The translations under genes and the position numbers were made by a program. 7,725 nt of DNA, taken from Vampirovibrionales bacterium (lineage in GTDB: Bacteria > Cyanobacteriota > Vampirovibrionia > Vampirovibrionales > JAGQHJ01). How positions within the stretch are numbered: the first letter of the stretch is position 1; the number at the start of each line of letters is the position of its first letter. The DNA lies in assembly GCA_025451145.1 (NCBI GenBank), contig JANWKX010000167.1, forward strand, positions 1 through 7,725. Reading direction: 5' to 3'. The notes under the pieces were generated by a model. That model searched no databases, was not told the origin of the DNA, and was given only the letters and a program-made list of their open reading frames with translations. This document shows positions 1-6,337 of this stretch, in pieces.

Positions 1-105
1 GAAGATGGCGCTCAAAAAGTGACCATTCCAGGTCTGGGTGCCATCACCACGGGCGGGGCCACGCGTTATGATCCTGCCTACGTTCAGCCCTGGACCAGAC
101 TTTAA
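1..105 (+). CDS. 3' end of an unidentified protein gene (partial)
   Basis: Frame 1 is open from the first base to a TAA at 103-105 and encodes 34 residues, ending ...TRYDPAYVQPWTRL. The segment is rich in Gly and Thr (IPGLGAITTGGAT). It has no recognisable motif, and its start lies outside the window. The case for a real gene is the position of its stop, which overlaps the stop of the convergent oxidoreductase gene almost exactly, as expected of two genes packed tail to tail. The codons also look ordinary. A chance open frame of this size cannot be excluded. No function can be assigned from so little sequence. Confidence 0.45.
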   Translation, partial: EDGAQKVTIPGLGAITTGGATRYDPAYVQPWTRL

Positions 106-1412
106 ATCGAAATTCGGTTTTGCTGGCTGCGTTTTGCCGCAATGGCTCCGGCAGATTCCCCCATGTTCCAGCACACTGCCTGGATGCGAAGTGAGGATTG
201 GGCCACAAATGAAGCCGAAATACAGCGCCCTACCACCAGTAAGTTATCCCGATTGACCGGTTCCAGGGCTTGTAAGGGAATTTCATAATAATCGCCGTCT
301 TTTAGTTTTTGCAAGCCGCCTTTATCGGCATTGGGCGAGGCCTGATGAATATCAATGGGATAGGAAGACTTCGCAACCGCTTCCCCGGGGAATTTACGAC
401 AGGCGAGAATATCTTCATCGGTGATGACGTATTTACCCTGAATCCGCCGGCTTTCCCGAATCCCTAATTGAGGGGCAATCTGGGAGAGATAGCTGGTCTC
501 AAAGCCAGGGATCTTGGCTTTACAGAAATTTGCGGTCCGAATCACCTGTTGGCGTCCCATACGGTAGGCATATTCAATATCCGTGGGATTTAAGGGATCC
601 AGCGGCTGATCGGTTTTAATGCGGGGGCAGTTGAAGGAAATGGTTCCCGGCATCCCCGGAACGGAAAAAATCTGGAAATAGGCCGCTTCGGCCGTTTCAA
701 TCAAGCCTTCCTGGATACCTTCCTCAAAATACGGCCTTAGGACCCAGCCAGGGCCATCCAAGGTATGGGCCGTGGAAAGCATCCAGTGGCCATTGGGATG
801 GTGATAGACCGCACTATTTTTCATCTGGGGATCGACCGATTGAATCCATTCGGCCAATTTGGGCATATCGACTCCGGCCATCAAGAAGCGCAAGGTCATG
901 GCTTGTCGTCCCGGATCAGACAGCATTGGAACACCTGCCAAGTGAGACAAATCCGCGTTACCTGAAGCATCAATAAACATATCGGCTTTAAAAACAGGTT
1001 TCTCGCCATTAAAAAAGCAGGTGACGTCTTGAATGCGATTGCTACCCACGTGGGCATCAATCAAATCCAGATTAAAGAAGACTTGCACGTTATTTTCCCG
1101 GCAAATTTCATCGAGATAAGCCTTCAGCAGTTCCGGGTTAACCCAGCCCGGGTTGTTATCCGAAAAGCGTTCCGACCCGGCATAGCGTTTAGCCAGGCCC
1201 TCAAGGACTTCCTGATAAATCCCGGCAACCAGGTTTTCGCCTTTGGACTGGTTGGGCATCATGGGGGTCACCAGAGAGGCTGTTGCCGTCCCTCCCAGAT
1301 AGCCGTTTTTTTCGATCAAGATGGTTTTAGCCCCTTGGCGAGCCGAAGCGATAGCGGCCGCAACGCCGGAAGAACCACCGCCTGCAACAAGAACATCTGC
1401 TTGATAGTCCAT
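102..1412 (-). CDS. FAD-dependent oxidoreductase, substrate unknown
   Basis: This encodes a 436-residue flavoprotein, probably cytosolic, as no signal peptide or membrane segment is visible. Residues 5-42 form a Rossmann dinucleotide fold: GGGSSG at 11-16 after a hydrophobic strand, an acidic Glu34 closing strand 2 (ribose binding), then a GYLGGT segment at 37-42. A second FAD-contact pattern follows in the middle (FIDASGNADLSHLAG). The C-terminal part has GRCISA (395-400) and a closing GESAGAIAA helix (418-426). This layout is that of the FAD_oxidored family (PF12831 type), whose members oxidise varied and often unknown substrates. The ATG is preceded by AAAGGTGAG at close spacing, which supports this start. 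It is the last gene of the surE operon, 19 bases after surE. Its TAA overlaps the stop of the gene coming from the left, so there is no room for a terminator between them. The family assignment is firm; the reaction is not known. Confidence 0.85.
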   Translation of the reverse strand: MDYQADVLVAGGGSSGVAAAIASARQGAKTILIEKNGYLGGTATASLVTPMMPNQSKGENLVAGIYQEVLEGLAKRYAGSERFSDNNPGWVNPELLKAYLDEICRENNVQVFFNLDLIDAHVGSNRIQDVTCFFNGEKPVFKADMFIDASGNADLSHLAGVPMLSDPGRQAMTLRFLMAGVDMPKLAEWIQSVDPQMKNSAVYHHPNGHWMLSTAHTLDGPGWVLRPYFEEGIQEGLIETAEAAYFQIFSVPGMPGTISFNCPRIKTDQPLDPLNPTDIEYAYRMGRQQVIRTANFCKAKIPGFETSYLSQIAPQLGIRESRRIQGKYVITDEDILACRKFPGEAVAKSSYPIDIHQASPNADKGGLQKLKDGDYYEIPLQALEPVNRDNLLVVGRCISASFVAQSSLRIQAVCWNMGESAGAIAAKRSQQNRISI

Positions 1413-1431
1413 GGGCTCACCTTTAAACTCG

Positions 1432-2235
1432 TTATGAAGACCAGTTGCTAATGATACCGTTCATGGACTCTTCGAACACACCCTTCGTCGCTTCAATAAA
1501 GCGTCGATTAGTCATATCAAAGGTAACAGGGGAAACGGAAATCATGTTGTTGCGCAAGGCCACGACATCGCTATCGCTTGGCTCATCCGAATCATCGATA
1601 ATTTCGCCGGCCAACCAGTAATACACCTGATTTCTGGGGTCAACCCGCCTTTCGTAGGTATCGGTGTACATTCTGACGCCCAAGGCCGTCATTTTCACGC
1701 CACTGATATCCGACAAGGGCACGGCAGGGATGTTGGTGTTTAAAACGGTTTTCGGTGGAAGGCCTTCTGAAACCACTTTAGGGATAAACTGGGCAATAAA
1801 CTCCGCCCCAGGATGGAAATCCGCGTTTTTATCATAACCATTAATCAAGGATACTGCGACACTGGGAATCCCGTTAACGGCCCCTTCCAAAGCTGCGCTG
1901 ACGGTGCCTGAGTACAACACATCCGCTCCCAGATTAGGACCATGGTTAATCCCGGACACCACAATATCGGGCCGGATATCTAAAATGGCGTTTAGGGCAA
2001 TTTTAATGCAATCGCTGGGGGTACCGGTCACGGCATAGGCCTTCACCACCCCATTATTCATTTCAACTTCATCCACTCTTAAAGGTTTATGGAGGGTCAG
2101 GGAATGGCTCGTCGCACTGCGCTCACGATCGGGGGCCACCACGTAGACCTCGTAGTTTAAGGCAAGGCGCTCTGCCAGGGTTTTAATCCCATTGGCAAAA
2201 ATGCCATCATCGTTGGATATCAGCACTTTAATCAT
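1432..2235 (-). CDS. surE: 5'/3'-nucleotidase SurE
   Basis: SurE is a metal-dependent phosphatase that removes phosphate from nucleoside 5'- and 3'-monophosphates. It has roles in nucleotide salvage and stationary-phase survival. The 267-residue length fits the family (about 250-270). The N-terminus MIKVLISNDDG carries the metal-binding pair Asp9-Asp10. Ser40 lies in DRERSATSHSLT, and Asn97 in SGINHGPNLGADVLYSGT. These match the four known metal ligands (Asp, Asp, Ser, Asn) of SurE structures. An in-frame TTG at 2259 would add eight residues, but I chose the ATG at 2235. It has a GAAGGGA ribosome-binding site five bases upstream, and family members begin at this methionine. It is the middle gene of a three-gene operon, 45 bases after the 62-residue gene and 19 bases before the oxidoreductase gene. 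Confidence 0.96.
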   Translation of the reverse strand: MIKVLISNDDGIFANGIKTLAERLALNYEVYVVAPDRERSATSHSLTLHKPLRVDEVEMNNGVVKAYAVTGTPSDCIKIALNAILDIRPDIVVSGINHGPNLGADVLYSGTVSAALEGAVNGIPSVAVSLINGYDKNADFHPGAEFIAQFIPKVVSEGLPPKTVLNTNIPAVPLSDISGVKMTALGVRMYTDTYERRVDPRNQVYYWLAGEIIDDSDEPSDSDVVALRNNMISVSPVTFDMTNRRFIEATKGVFEESMNGIISNWSS

Positions 2236-2240
2236 GGGCG

Positions 2241-2248
2241 TCCCTTCT
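2241..2248 (-). promoter_or_regulatory. Ribosome-binding site that fixes the surE start
   Basis: On the minus strand this reads AGAAGGGA, ending five bases before the ATG at 2235. It lies inside the longer alternative reading from TTG 2259, so it argues for the internal ATG as the true start. Confidence 0.7.
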
Positions 2249-2280
2249 TTGCAATACAATCTGATGATACATAAGGGGTA

Positions 2281-2469
2281 CTAAAAGCGCCGGTAAAAGT
2301 ACCCTCGGATAAATGATTCGTCCAAATGCCCCAAATAGTCCCAAAAAATAGCCAATACTTCATCCTGGCTGAATTTTTCCCGGATTAAATCAAGTACTAA
2401 GGTCTTGACGTCCAGGTCCTGATGAATCTCTTGATGACCGAGTAATTGATAAAGCTCATCCTGGGTCAA
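2281..2469 (-). CDS. Small conserved-looking protein of unknown function (62 aa), first gene of the surE operon
   Basis: This encodes 62 residues starting at TTG; an in-frame stop lies seven codons upstream, so there is no longer version. A GAGAGG ribosome-binding site sits about 11 bases before the TTG, a little far but usable. A non-standard ATC one codon earlier would have better spacing. The protein looks helical and acidic in its first two thirds (TQDELYQLL, VLDLIREKFSQDEVLAIFWDYL) and ends in a basic-aromatic tail (RGYFYRRF). It has no cysteines, membrane segment or known motif that I recognise. It lies 45 bases upstream of surE on the same strand and just downstream of a TATAAT box, so it probably leads the operon. 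I do not recognise the family. Possible roles include a small adaptor or regulator, but the sequence alone does not show this. Confidence 0.6.
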   Translation of the reverse strand: MTQDELYQLLGHQEIHQDLDVKTLVLDLIREKFSQDEVLAIFWDYLGHLDESFIRGYFYRRF

Positions 2470-2508
2470 GATCGATGGCGCCTCTCAGACAATATGACGA
2501 CAATCTTT

Positions 2509-2514
2509 ATTATA
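2509..2514 (-). promoter_or_regulatory. Probable -10 box for the small gene-surE-oxidoreductase operon
   Basis: The minus strand reads TATAAT, a perfect -10 hexamer. A start of transcription about seven bases downstream (near 2502) would give a leader of roughly 33 bases before the TTG at 2469. No -35 match is present at 16-18 bases upstream (the region is a run of G/C), and there is no extended TG motif. The promoter may therefore need an activator, or the box may be fortuitous. Confidence 0.45.
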
Positions 2515-2622
2515 CTTGTTTTACGGGGGATGGGGGCCTCTATCTAAAGGATTCTCATGGAACTCCCCTTTGGTGGTACCCCCTAATACCTCCTGTTGAG
2601 GAAATTGTTAAAAGCTGAAATT

Positions 2623-2664
2623 TTGGCCCAGGGCTAGACGATATAGAGGTATGCTCTGGGCTAA
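2623..2664. repeat. Imperfect inverted repeat / hairpin 1
   Basis: The arms are 2623-2633 (TTGGCCCAGGG) and 2654-2664 (CTCTGGGCTAA). They form 11 pairs including two G-T wobbles, with a 20-base loop. On the plus strand the hairpin is followed by CCC and a run of five T (2668-2672), so it could act as a weak terminator for plus-strand transcripts, although no plus-strand gene precedes it. It shares the CTCTGG half-site and the arm length with the second hairpin 67 bases further on. Confidence 0.55.
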
Positions 2665-2730
2665 CCCTTTTTATATTATCAGTTGGGTGCAAAATCATAG
2701 GTTTTGCGCTCGACAAAAGAAGCTTAGGGA

Positions 2731-2763
2731 GGTGTCCAGAGAAGGGGACGGCCTCTGGACACC
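2731..2763. repeat. Perfect 11-bp inverted repeat / hairpin 2, REP-like
   Basis: The arms GGTGTCCAGAG (2731-2741) and CTCTGGACACC (2753-2763) are exact reverse complements around an 11-base loop (AAGGGGACGGC). No T run follows in either direction, so it is not a standard terminator. From memory, short palindromes with a GGGGACGG core occur dispersed between genes in several bacteria and resemble REP elements mobilised by RAYT-type transposases. That comparison is unverified, and no transposase gene is visible here. A protein-binding site or an RNA structure in an upstream leader are alternatives. Confidence 0.65.
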
Positions 2764-2843
2764 CATTTCTGGGGAAAACAAATCTTCCTCAACAGTGATT
2801 AATAACGCCATTAAAAATATACTGAAATCTGCCGAAATTAGTT

Positions 2844-2872
2844 TTGCAAGTGATTCTCATTTGCTGTACTAT
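2844..2872 (+). promoter_or_regulatory. Candidate sigma70-type promoter of feoAB
   Basis: TTGCAA (2844-2849, 4 of 6 to consensus) and TACTAT (2867-2872, 4 of 6) are separated by exactly 17 bases. A start near 2879 would leave a leader of about 37 bases before the feoA ATG at 2916. Both boxes are moderate. The case is strengthened by the Fur-box-like dyad lying over the -35 box and spacer. A weaker alternative -10 (TATATT) lies at 2883-2888. Confidence 0.5.
2846..2864 (+). promoter_or_regulatory. Fur-box-like operator upstream of feoAB
   Basis: The 19-base site GCAAGTGATTCTCATTTGC is a near-symmetric dyad (GCAA.TGA...TCA.TTGC). It matches the classical 19-bp Fur consensus GATAATGATAATCATTATC at 12 of 19 positions, including the TGAT and TCATT core blocks. 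It overlaps the end of the -35 box and fills most of the spacer of the proposed promoter. This is where a ferric-uptake repressor would block RNA polymerase when iron is plentiful. Iron control of feoAB is well established in other bacteria. Binding at this site is inferred. Confidence 0.55.
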
Positions 2873-2915
2873 GGCCAAAGAGTATATTTCTCGCGTCAAC
2901 TTTCTTTGGATATCT

Positions 2916-3137
2916 ATGCCGACCCTCGATGATCTTAAAGTAGGACATTGCGCTTTGATCAAGCATATTCAGGATCCTGATGTCGCAACACAAGCCCTTC
3001 GCATGGGGATTTCCGTTGGGGAAACCATAACATGCCTGGCTCGTGTGCCCTCAGGGCCGACAGTCATTCAGCGTGGGGGCATGGAACTCGCCATTGGACA
3101 AGCTTTATCTCAGCAAATTGAGGTTGAATTGCAATGA
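2916..3137 (+). CDS. feoA: Ferrous iron transport accessory protein FeoA
   Basis: FeoA is a small cytosolic SH3-like protein that works with FeoB in ferrous iron uptake. The 73 residues match the usual length of about 75 and the family pattern: an opening LDDLKVGHCALIKHI segment, then ALRMGISVGETITCLAR (residues 27-43, the conserved R-x-x-MG-[IL]-x-x-G turn), the PSGPTVIQRGG strand region, and a closing ALSQQIEVEL. The same frame is open further upstream, with TTG at 2844 and ATG at 2871. I chose the ATG at 2916 because the longer versions start inside the likely promoter and add non-homologous residues, while family members start here. The ribosome-binding site (TTGGA) is weak. The gene overlaps feoB in an ATGA, so the two are translationally coupled. 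Confidence 0.9.
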   Translation: MPTLDDLKVGHCALIKHIQDPDVATQALRMGISVGETITCLARVPSGPTVIQRGGMELAIGQALSQQIEVELQ

Positions 3138-4996
3138 GTTCAGGCCGTGCAACCGTCGCATCCGACCCCCATGTCTGCTCTGGTGGGCCACACTGCTCAA
3201 CCGTATCAGACATAGCCATTGATAATGCCACTGAAACCATTGCACTGGCTGGCAATCCAAATGTGGGGAAATCCGTTGTCTTTAACGCCCTAACCGGTCT
3301 TTATACCAATGTCTCCAACTTCCCCGGCACGACCGTTGGCATCCCCAGCGGGATGATGGAAGGAAATCGCCTGTTAAAAGATACACCCGGTGTCTACGGC
3401 ATCTCCAAGTTTAGCGAAGAGGAAATGGTCGCAGAAAAGGCCATTTTGGCGGCCGATAAGGTCATTAACGTGATGAGCGCCTTGAGCCTGGAGCGGGATA
3501 TTTTCCTGACCCAGCACGTCATTGATTACCAAAAACCCATGGTCGTGGTGCTGAACCAGATGGATGAAGCCGAAAAGAACGGCGTTATCATTGATATCCC
3601 AAAACTGGAGGCCCTCTTGGGTGTTCCTGTGATTCCCACCGTTGCCGTCACCGGTGAAGGCCTGAATCAAATCATCCCGACCCTGAGTCAAGCCCGGGTC
3701 GGAAACCCCATGCCGGACTGCCCTGATCCGGAACAGCTTAAAGCCCTTGAAGACAATCCCGTTCAGCGTTTGCATATTTATGGCCTTCGTCGCCAGTACA
3801 TTAACGCCTTGGTTCATCAGGTTTTGTCCAACAACGAGGCAAAAAAACAAACGTTTTCTTTCTCCAGACTCTTGGGCAAGCTGCTTTTAAATCCTGTGGT
3901 AGGGGCGATTAGCGGCTTAATGGCCATGGTGGCCCTGTATCAAATTGTCGGGATCTGGATCTCCGTGAATCTGGTGGATATCACCGAGAAAAAGCTGATG
4001 CTTGGGTATATCGTCCCAGGGATTCAAGCGTTGTTTTCGTCGTTCTTACCTAAAACTTCCGCTCTCTACACCATTCTGGCCGGTGAATTCGGGGTCTTCA
4101 CCATGAGCATTCAATACATTTTCGGCGTGCTGTTTCCCTTGATTCTGGGCTTTTACATCTATATCTCCATCCTGGAGGATTGTGGCTACCTGCCCCGGAT
4201 TGCCGTCCTCTGTGACGGGCTTTTAACCAAGATTGGCCTCAATGGCCGGGCCGTCATTCCCATTATTCTGGGGTTTGGCTGCGTCACCATGGCCACCGTC
4301 TCCACCCGAGTCCTGACGTCAGAGCGGGAGCGAACCATTGCTTCAACCATTTTGGCCATTACCATCCCGTGTTCCGCCCAAATTGCGGTAATTGTGGCCT
4401 TAATGGCCATGGCAGGCGGACTAAAAGCATGGGCGGTCTTTATTGGGGTGTTATCCTTGGTACTCATTGTTATGGGAACCGCGTTAAATAAACTCCTGCC
4501 TGGAAAGTCCACCAGTCTGATTCTGGACTTACCCCCGATGCGGGTTCCCAGCCTGAAGAATATTGCCCGTAAAACCTGGGTGAGAACGATGGTCTTTCTG
4601 AAAGAAGCGTCCCCCTTGTTTATTCTTGGCTCCTTGCTTGTAAGCGTTATGCAGGTCACAGGATTATTGGGCCTCTCGGAACGACTTTTGGCGCCCTTGA
4701 CGGTTGATTTACTGCATTTACCAACCCAAACCGCTCAAATTTTCATTATGGGCATGGTTCGCCGTGACTTTGGTGGCGCTGGCCTCTATTTTCTCGCCCA
4801 TCAGCTCTCAGCAACCCAGATTTTAACGGCACTGATTACCATTGCGCTGTTTGTCCCCTGTATTGCGTCCTTTACCGTCATTGCCAAGGAACGGGGCACC
4901 CGAGAATCCGTGATGCTTCTGGCGGGCTCTTGGCTTATTGCATTTGCTGTGGGTGCTTTAACCGTTCGCGCAATCGAGTTGAGTGGAATCCTGTAA
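3134..4996 (+). CDS. feoB: Ferrous iron transporter FeoB, variant with non-canonical gate motifs
   Basis: FeoB is the inner-membrane Fe(II) transporter with a fused GTPase. The 620 residues begin with a Cys/His cluster (His13, Cys15, His20, Cys21). The G domain has G1 GNPNVGKS (40-47), G2 around Thr66-Thr67 in SNFPGTT, G3 DTPG (83-86), G4 NQMD (141-144) and a G5-like VAVTGEG (170-176). A helical linker follows, then about eight membrane segments from residue 250 onwards with the FeoB signatures LEDCGYLPR (347-355), GFGC (380-383) and FVPCIASF near 575. Cys383 is kept, but the usual NVPA after GFGC is VTMA here. CSAR is CSAQ (413-416), and an RRDFGGAG motif (543-550) is present. These changes mark a recognised-looking variant branch rather than damage. 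The length is somewhat short for FeoB (often 650-770), and no FeoC or C-terminal extension is seen. The start is fixed by the ATGA overlap with feoA, with GAGGT about ten bases upstream. The last 62 bases overlap guaD on the other strand. Confidence 0.93.
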   Translation: MSSGRATVASDPHVCSGGPHCSTVSDIAIDNATETIALAGNPNVGKSVVFNALTGLYTNVSNFPGTTVGIPSGMMEGNRLLKDTPGVYGISKFSEEEMVAEKAILAADKVINVMSALSLERDIFLTQHVIDYQKPMVVVLNQMDEAEKNGVIIDIPKLEALLGVPVIPTVAVTGEGLNQIIPTLSQARVGNPMPDCPDPEQLKALEDNPVQRLHIYGLRRQYINALVHQVLSNNEAKKQTFSFSRLLGKLLLNPVVGAISGLMAMVALYQIVGIWISVNLVDITEKKLMLGYIVPGIQALFSSFLPKTSALYTILAGEFGVFTMSIQYIFGVLFPLILGFYIYISILEDCGYLPRIAVLCDGLLTKIGLNGRAVIPIILGFGCVTMATVSTRVLTSERERTIASTILAITIPCSAQIAVIVALMAMAGGLKAWAVFIGVLSLVLIVMGTALNKLLPGKSTSLILDLPPMRVPSLKNIARKTWVRTMVFLKEASPLFILGSLLVSVMQVTGLLGLSERLLAPLTVDLLHLPTQTAQIFIMGMVRRDFGGAGLYFLAHQLSATQILTALITIALFVPCIASFTVIAKERGTRESVMLLAGSWLIAFAVGALTVRAIELSGIL

Positions 4997-6299
4997 GATC
5001 TTTTTCCAAATCCATCGTTGGATTCAGGTAGACGCATTTGCCTCGGACATAGGTCTTATACAGATATTGGGCTTGGCCCAAATACATCCATTGAGAGATC
5101 ACTTCTTCGATGGATTGGGTCTCTTCTCCCAGCGGCTCAAAAGCATCGGGTTCCAGCACGATAAAATCCGCAGACTTTCCAGGGGAGAGGTTGCCAGTTT
5201 CTTCTTCTAAAGATAAAGCTTTCGCTCCACCCAAGGTGGCGTAGTACAAGGCTGTGGCCGGTGGCACAAAGCGTTGATAGCCCAATTGAACCTCATCCAT
5301 GCCCCGCATCACCCGGAACATGCTGATATCCGGACCGCCACCGACATCACTGCCCAGACCAAACAGGATATTATGTTCCAGAAATGCCTGCCAGTTAAAA
5401 AAGCCGCTTTTCAGGAAAAAGTTCGATGTCGGACAGTGGGCGATTCGGGTTTGTGTGGCTTCCAGAATTTCCAATTCATTCGGGGATAAATGGATGGCAT
5501 GGGCCATAATAGTCCTTGGCCCCAGGCATCCGGTCTTTTCATAGACAGCGGTATAAGAATCTTTCTCCCCAAAAAGGGCTTGAACCGCTTTGATCTCGTT
5601 CAGGTTCTCGGACAGATGGGAATGCAGATAACTGAATGGGTATTTCCGGTGAAGTTCCGATGCCGCCTCCAGCATACCCGGCGTGCAGCTCACGGCAAAT
5701 CGAGGCGTAAAGGCATAGCGGATGAGATCACGGTTTTGGCCATGCCAACGCTTGGCCAAGGTTTCAGAATCCTCGACAGAGGCTTCCAGGGTTTCAAGCA
5801 AGGCTCCAGGAGCATTTCGATCCATCATGACCTTGCCCATCAGGACCCTCATCCCCGATTTCAGGGCTTCTTCAAAGGCAATCTCGGTCGATTCAAAATG
5901 CACCGAAGACAGAACGAGGGCCGTCGTGGTTCCGTTTTGTTTTAAGGATTCAAAAAAGACTTGGGAAAGCCTTCGGGCATAGTGATTCTCGGCAAAGGCT
6001 GTTTCAATGGGGAATGCGTAGTGATCGAGCCATTCCATCAGAGTCCCTGCAGTCTTGCCCCGGATGGGCAATTGGGGCAGGTGGGTATGCATATCGATGA
6101 GGCCCGGTAAAATCAGGTAATTCGAATAATCCAGGGTTTGCTGAATCCCAGGCGTATCCTCCAAATCCTGATAGCGGCCAATGGCTTCAATTCGCCCCTC
6201 GGCAGAAATGACCAAGGCCCCTTGCTCAAAATACTCCCATTTTTCAGGAGCCAGAGGGTTAAAAATTTTCCCTCGGACCAAGGTCTTTTGTAAGGTCAT
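4935..6299 (-). CDS. guaD: Guanine deaminase
   Basis: This enzyme hydrolyses guanine to xanthine and ammonia in purine salvage and catabolism. It is a cytosolic amidohydrolase-fold enzyme with one catalytic zinc. The 454 residues hold the expected ligands: His71 and His73 in PGLIDMHTHLPQ, His228 in HSHLSEN with catalytic Glu231, His267 in MAHAIHLS, and Asp318 in GLGSDVGGG. The guanine-deaminase signatures MDRNAPG and IAHCPTSNFFLKSGFF distinguish it from chlorohydrolases and cytosine deaminases. The reading frame extends upstream to a TTG at 6338, but that codon lies in the -10 box. The ATG at 6299 has a GCGGAG ribosome-binding site nine bases upstream, so I start there. After the usual family end (YVRGKCVYLN) there is a tail of about 28 residues, about 20 of which are encoded antisense to the end of feoB. 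It appears to be transcribed alone, from its own promoter. Confidence 0.95.
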   Translation of the reverse strand: MTLQKTLVRGKIFNPLAPEKWEYFEQGALVISAEGRIEAIGRYQDLEDTPGIQQTLDYSNYLILPGLIDMHTHLPQLPIRGKTAGTLMEWLDHYAFPIETAFAENHYARRLSQVFFESLKQNGTTTALVLSSVHFESTEIAFEEALKSGMRVLMGKVMMDRNAPGALLETLEASVEDSETLAKRWHGQNRDLIRYAFTPRFAVSCTPGMLEAASELHRKYPFSYLHSHLSENLNEIKAVQALFGEKDSYTAVYEKTGCLGPRTIMAHAIHLSPNELEILEATQTRIAHCPTSNFFLKSGFFNWQAFLEHNILFGLGSDVGGGPDISMFRVMRGMDEVQLGYQRFVPPATALYYATLGGAKALSLEEETGNLSPGKSADFIVLEPDAFEPLGEETQSIEEVISQWMYLGQAQYLYKTYVRGKCVYLNPTMDLEKDLTGFHSTRLRERLKHPQQMQ

Positions 6300-6308
6300 T
6301 CGGGTAAA

Positions 6309-6314
6309 CTCCGC
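6309..6314 (-). promoter_or_regulatory. Ribosome-binding site that fixes the guaD start
   Basis: The minus strand reads GCGGAG, nine bases before the ATG at 6299. It supports that ATG over the upstream in-frame TTG at 6338, which would overlap the -10 box. Confidence 0.65.
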
Positions 6315-6337
6315 TTCACATCGCCAAAACCTCGACA

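Larger units (their letters stand above)
2470..2915. other. Non-coding region between the divergent surE and feoAB operons
   Basis: About 450 bases without a convincing gene. It holds, from left to right: the TATAAT box of the surE operon, a G/C-rich stretch (2521-2600) in which I see no structure of note, two hairpin-forming inverted repeats (2623-2664 and 2731-2763), an AT-rich stretch, and the feoAB promoter with a Fur-box-like dyad (2844-2872). A 93-codon open frame from ATG 2651 runs through the perfect inverted repeat and the promoter and has no protein-like features, so I do not call it. Confidence 0.7.

Noticed and set aside
1029..1451. 140-codon plus-strand open frame
   Set aside because: It is antisense to the conserved Rossmann and central part of the FAD oxidoreductase, and its translation looks like the mirror of that gene rather than a protein family.
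2623..2672. Hairpin 1 plus T run as a dedicated terminator
   Set aside because: No plus-strand gene lies immediately upstream, the loop is 20 bases and CCC separates stem and T run, so I list it as an inverted repeat only.
2844..2915. Longer feoA starting at TTG 2844 or ATG 2871
   Set aside because: The extra residues do not fit the FeoA family, the codons lie within the likely promoter and operator, and the ATG at 2916 gives the normal family length.
2651..2932. 93-codon open frame on the plus strand upstream of feoA
   Set aside because: It runs through the perfect inverted repeat and the feoAB promoter, overlaps feoA in another frame, has no ribosome-binding site of note and its product has no protein-like pattern.
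3374..3850. 158-codon minus-strand open frame
   Set aside because: It lies wholly antisense to the G domain of FeoB, which carries all the G motifs on the plus strand.
4186..4659. 157-codon minus-strand open frame
   Set aside because: It is antisense to the membrane domain of FeoB and has no coherent features of its own.
5490..5945. 151-codon plus-strand open frame
   Set aside because: It is antisense to guaD over the zinc-site region and has no recognisable domain.
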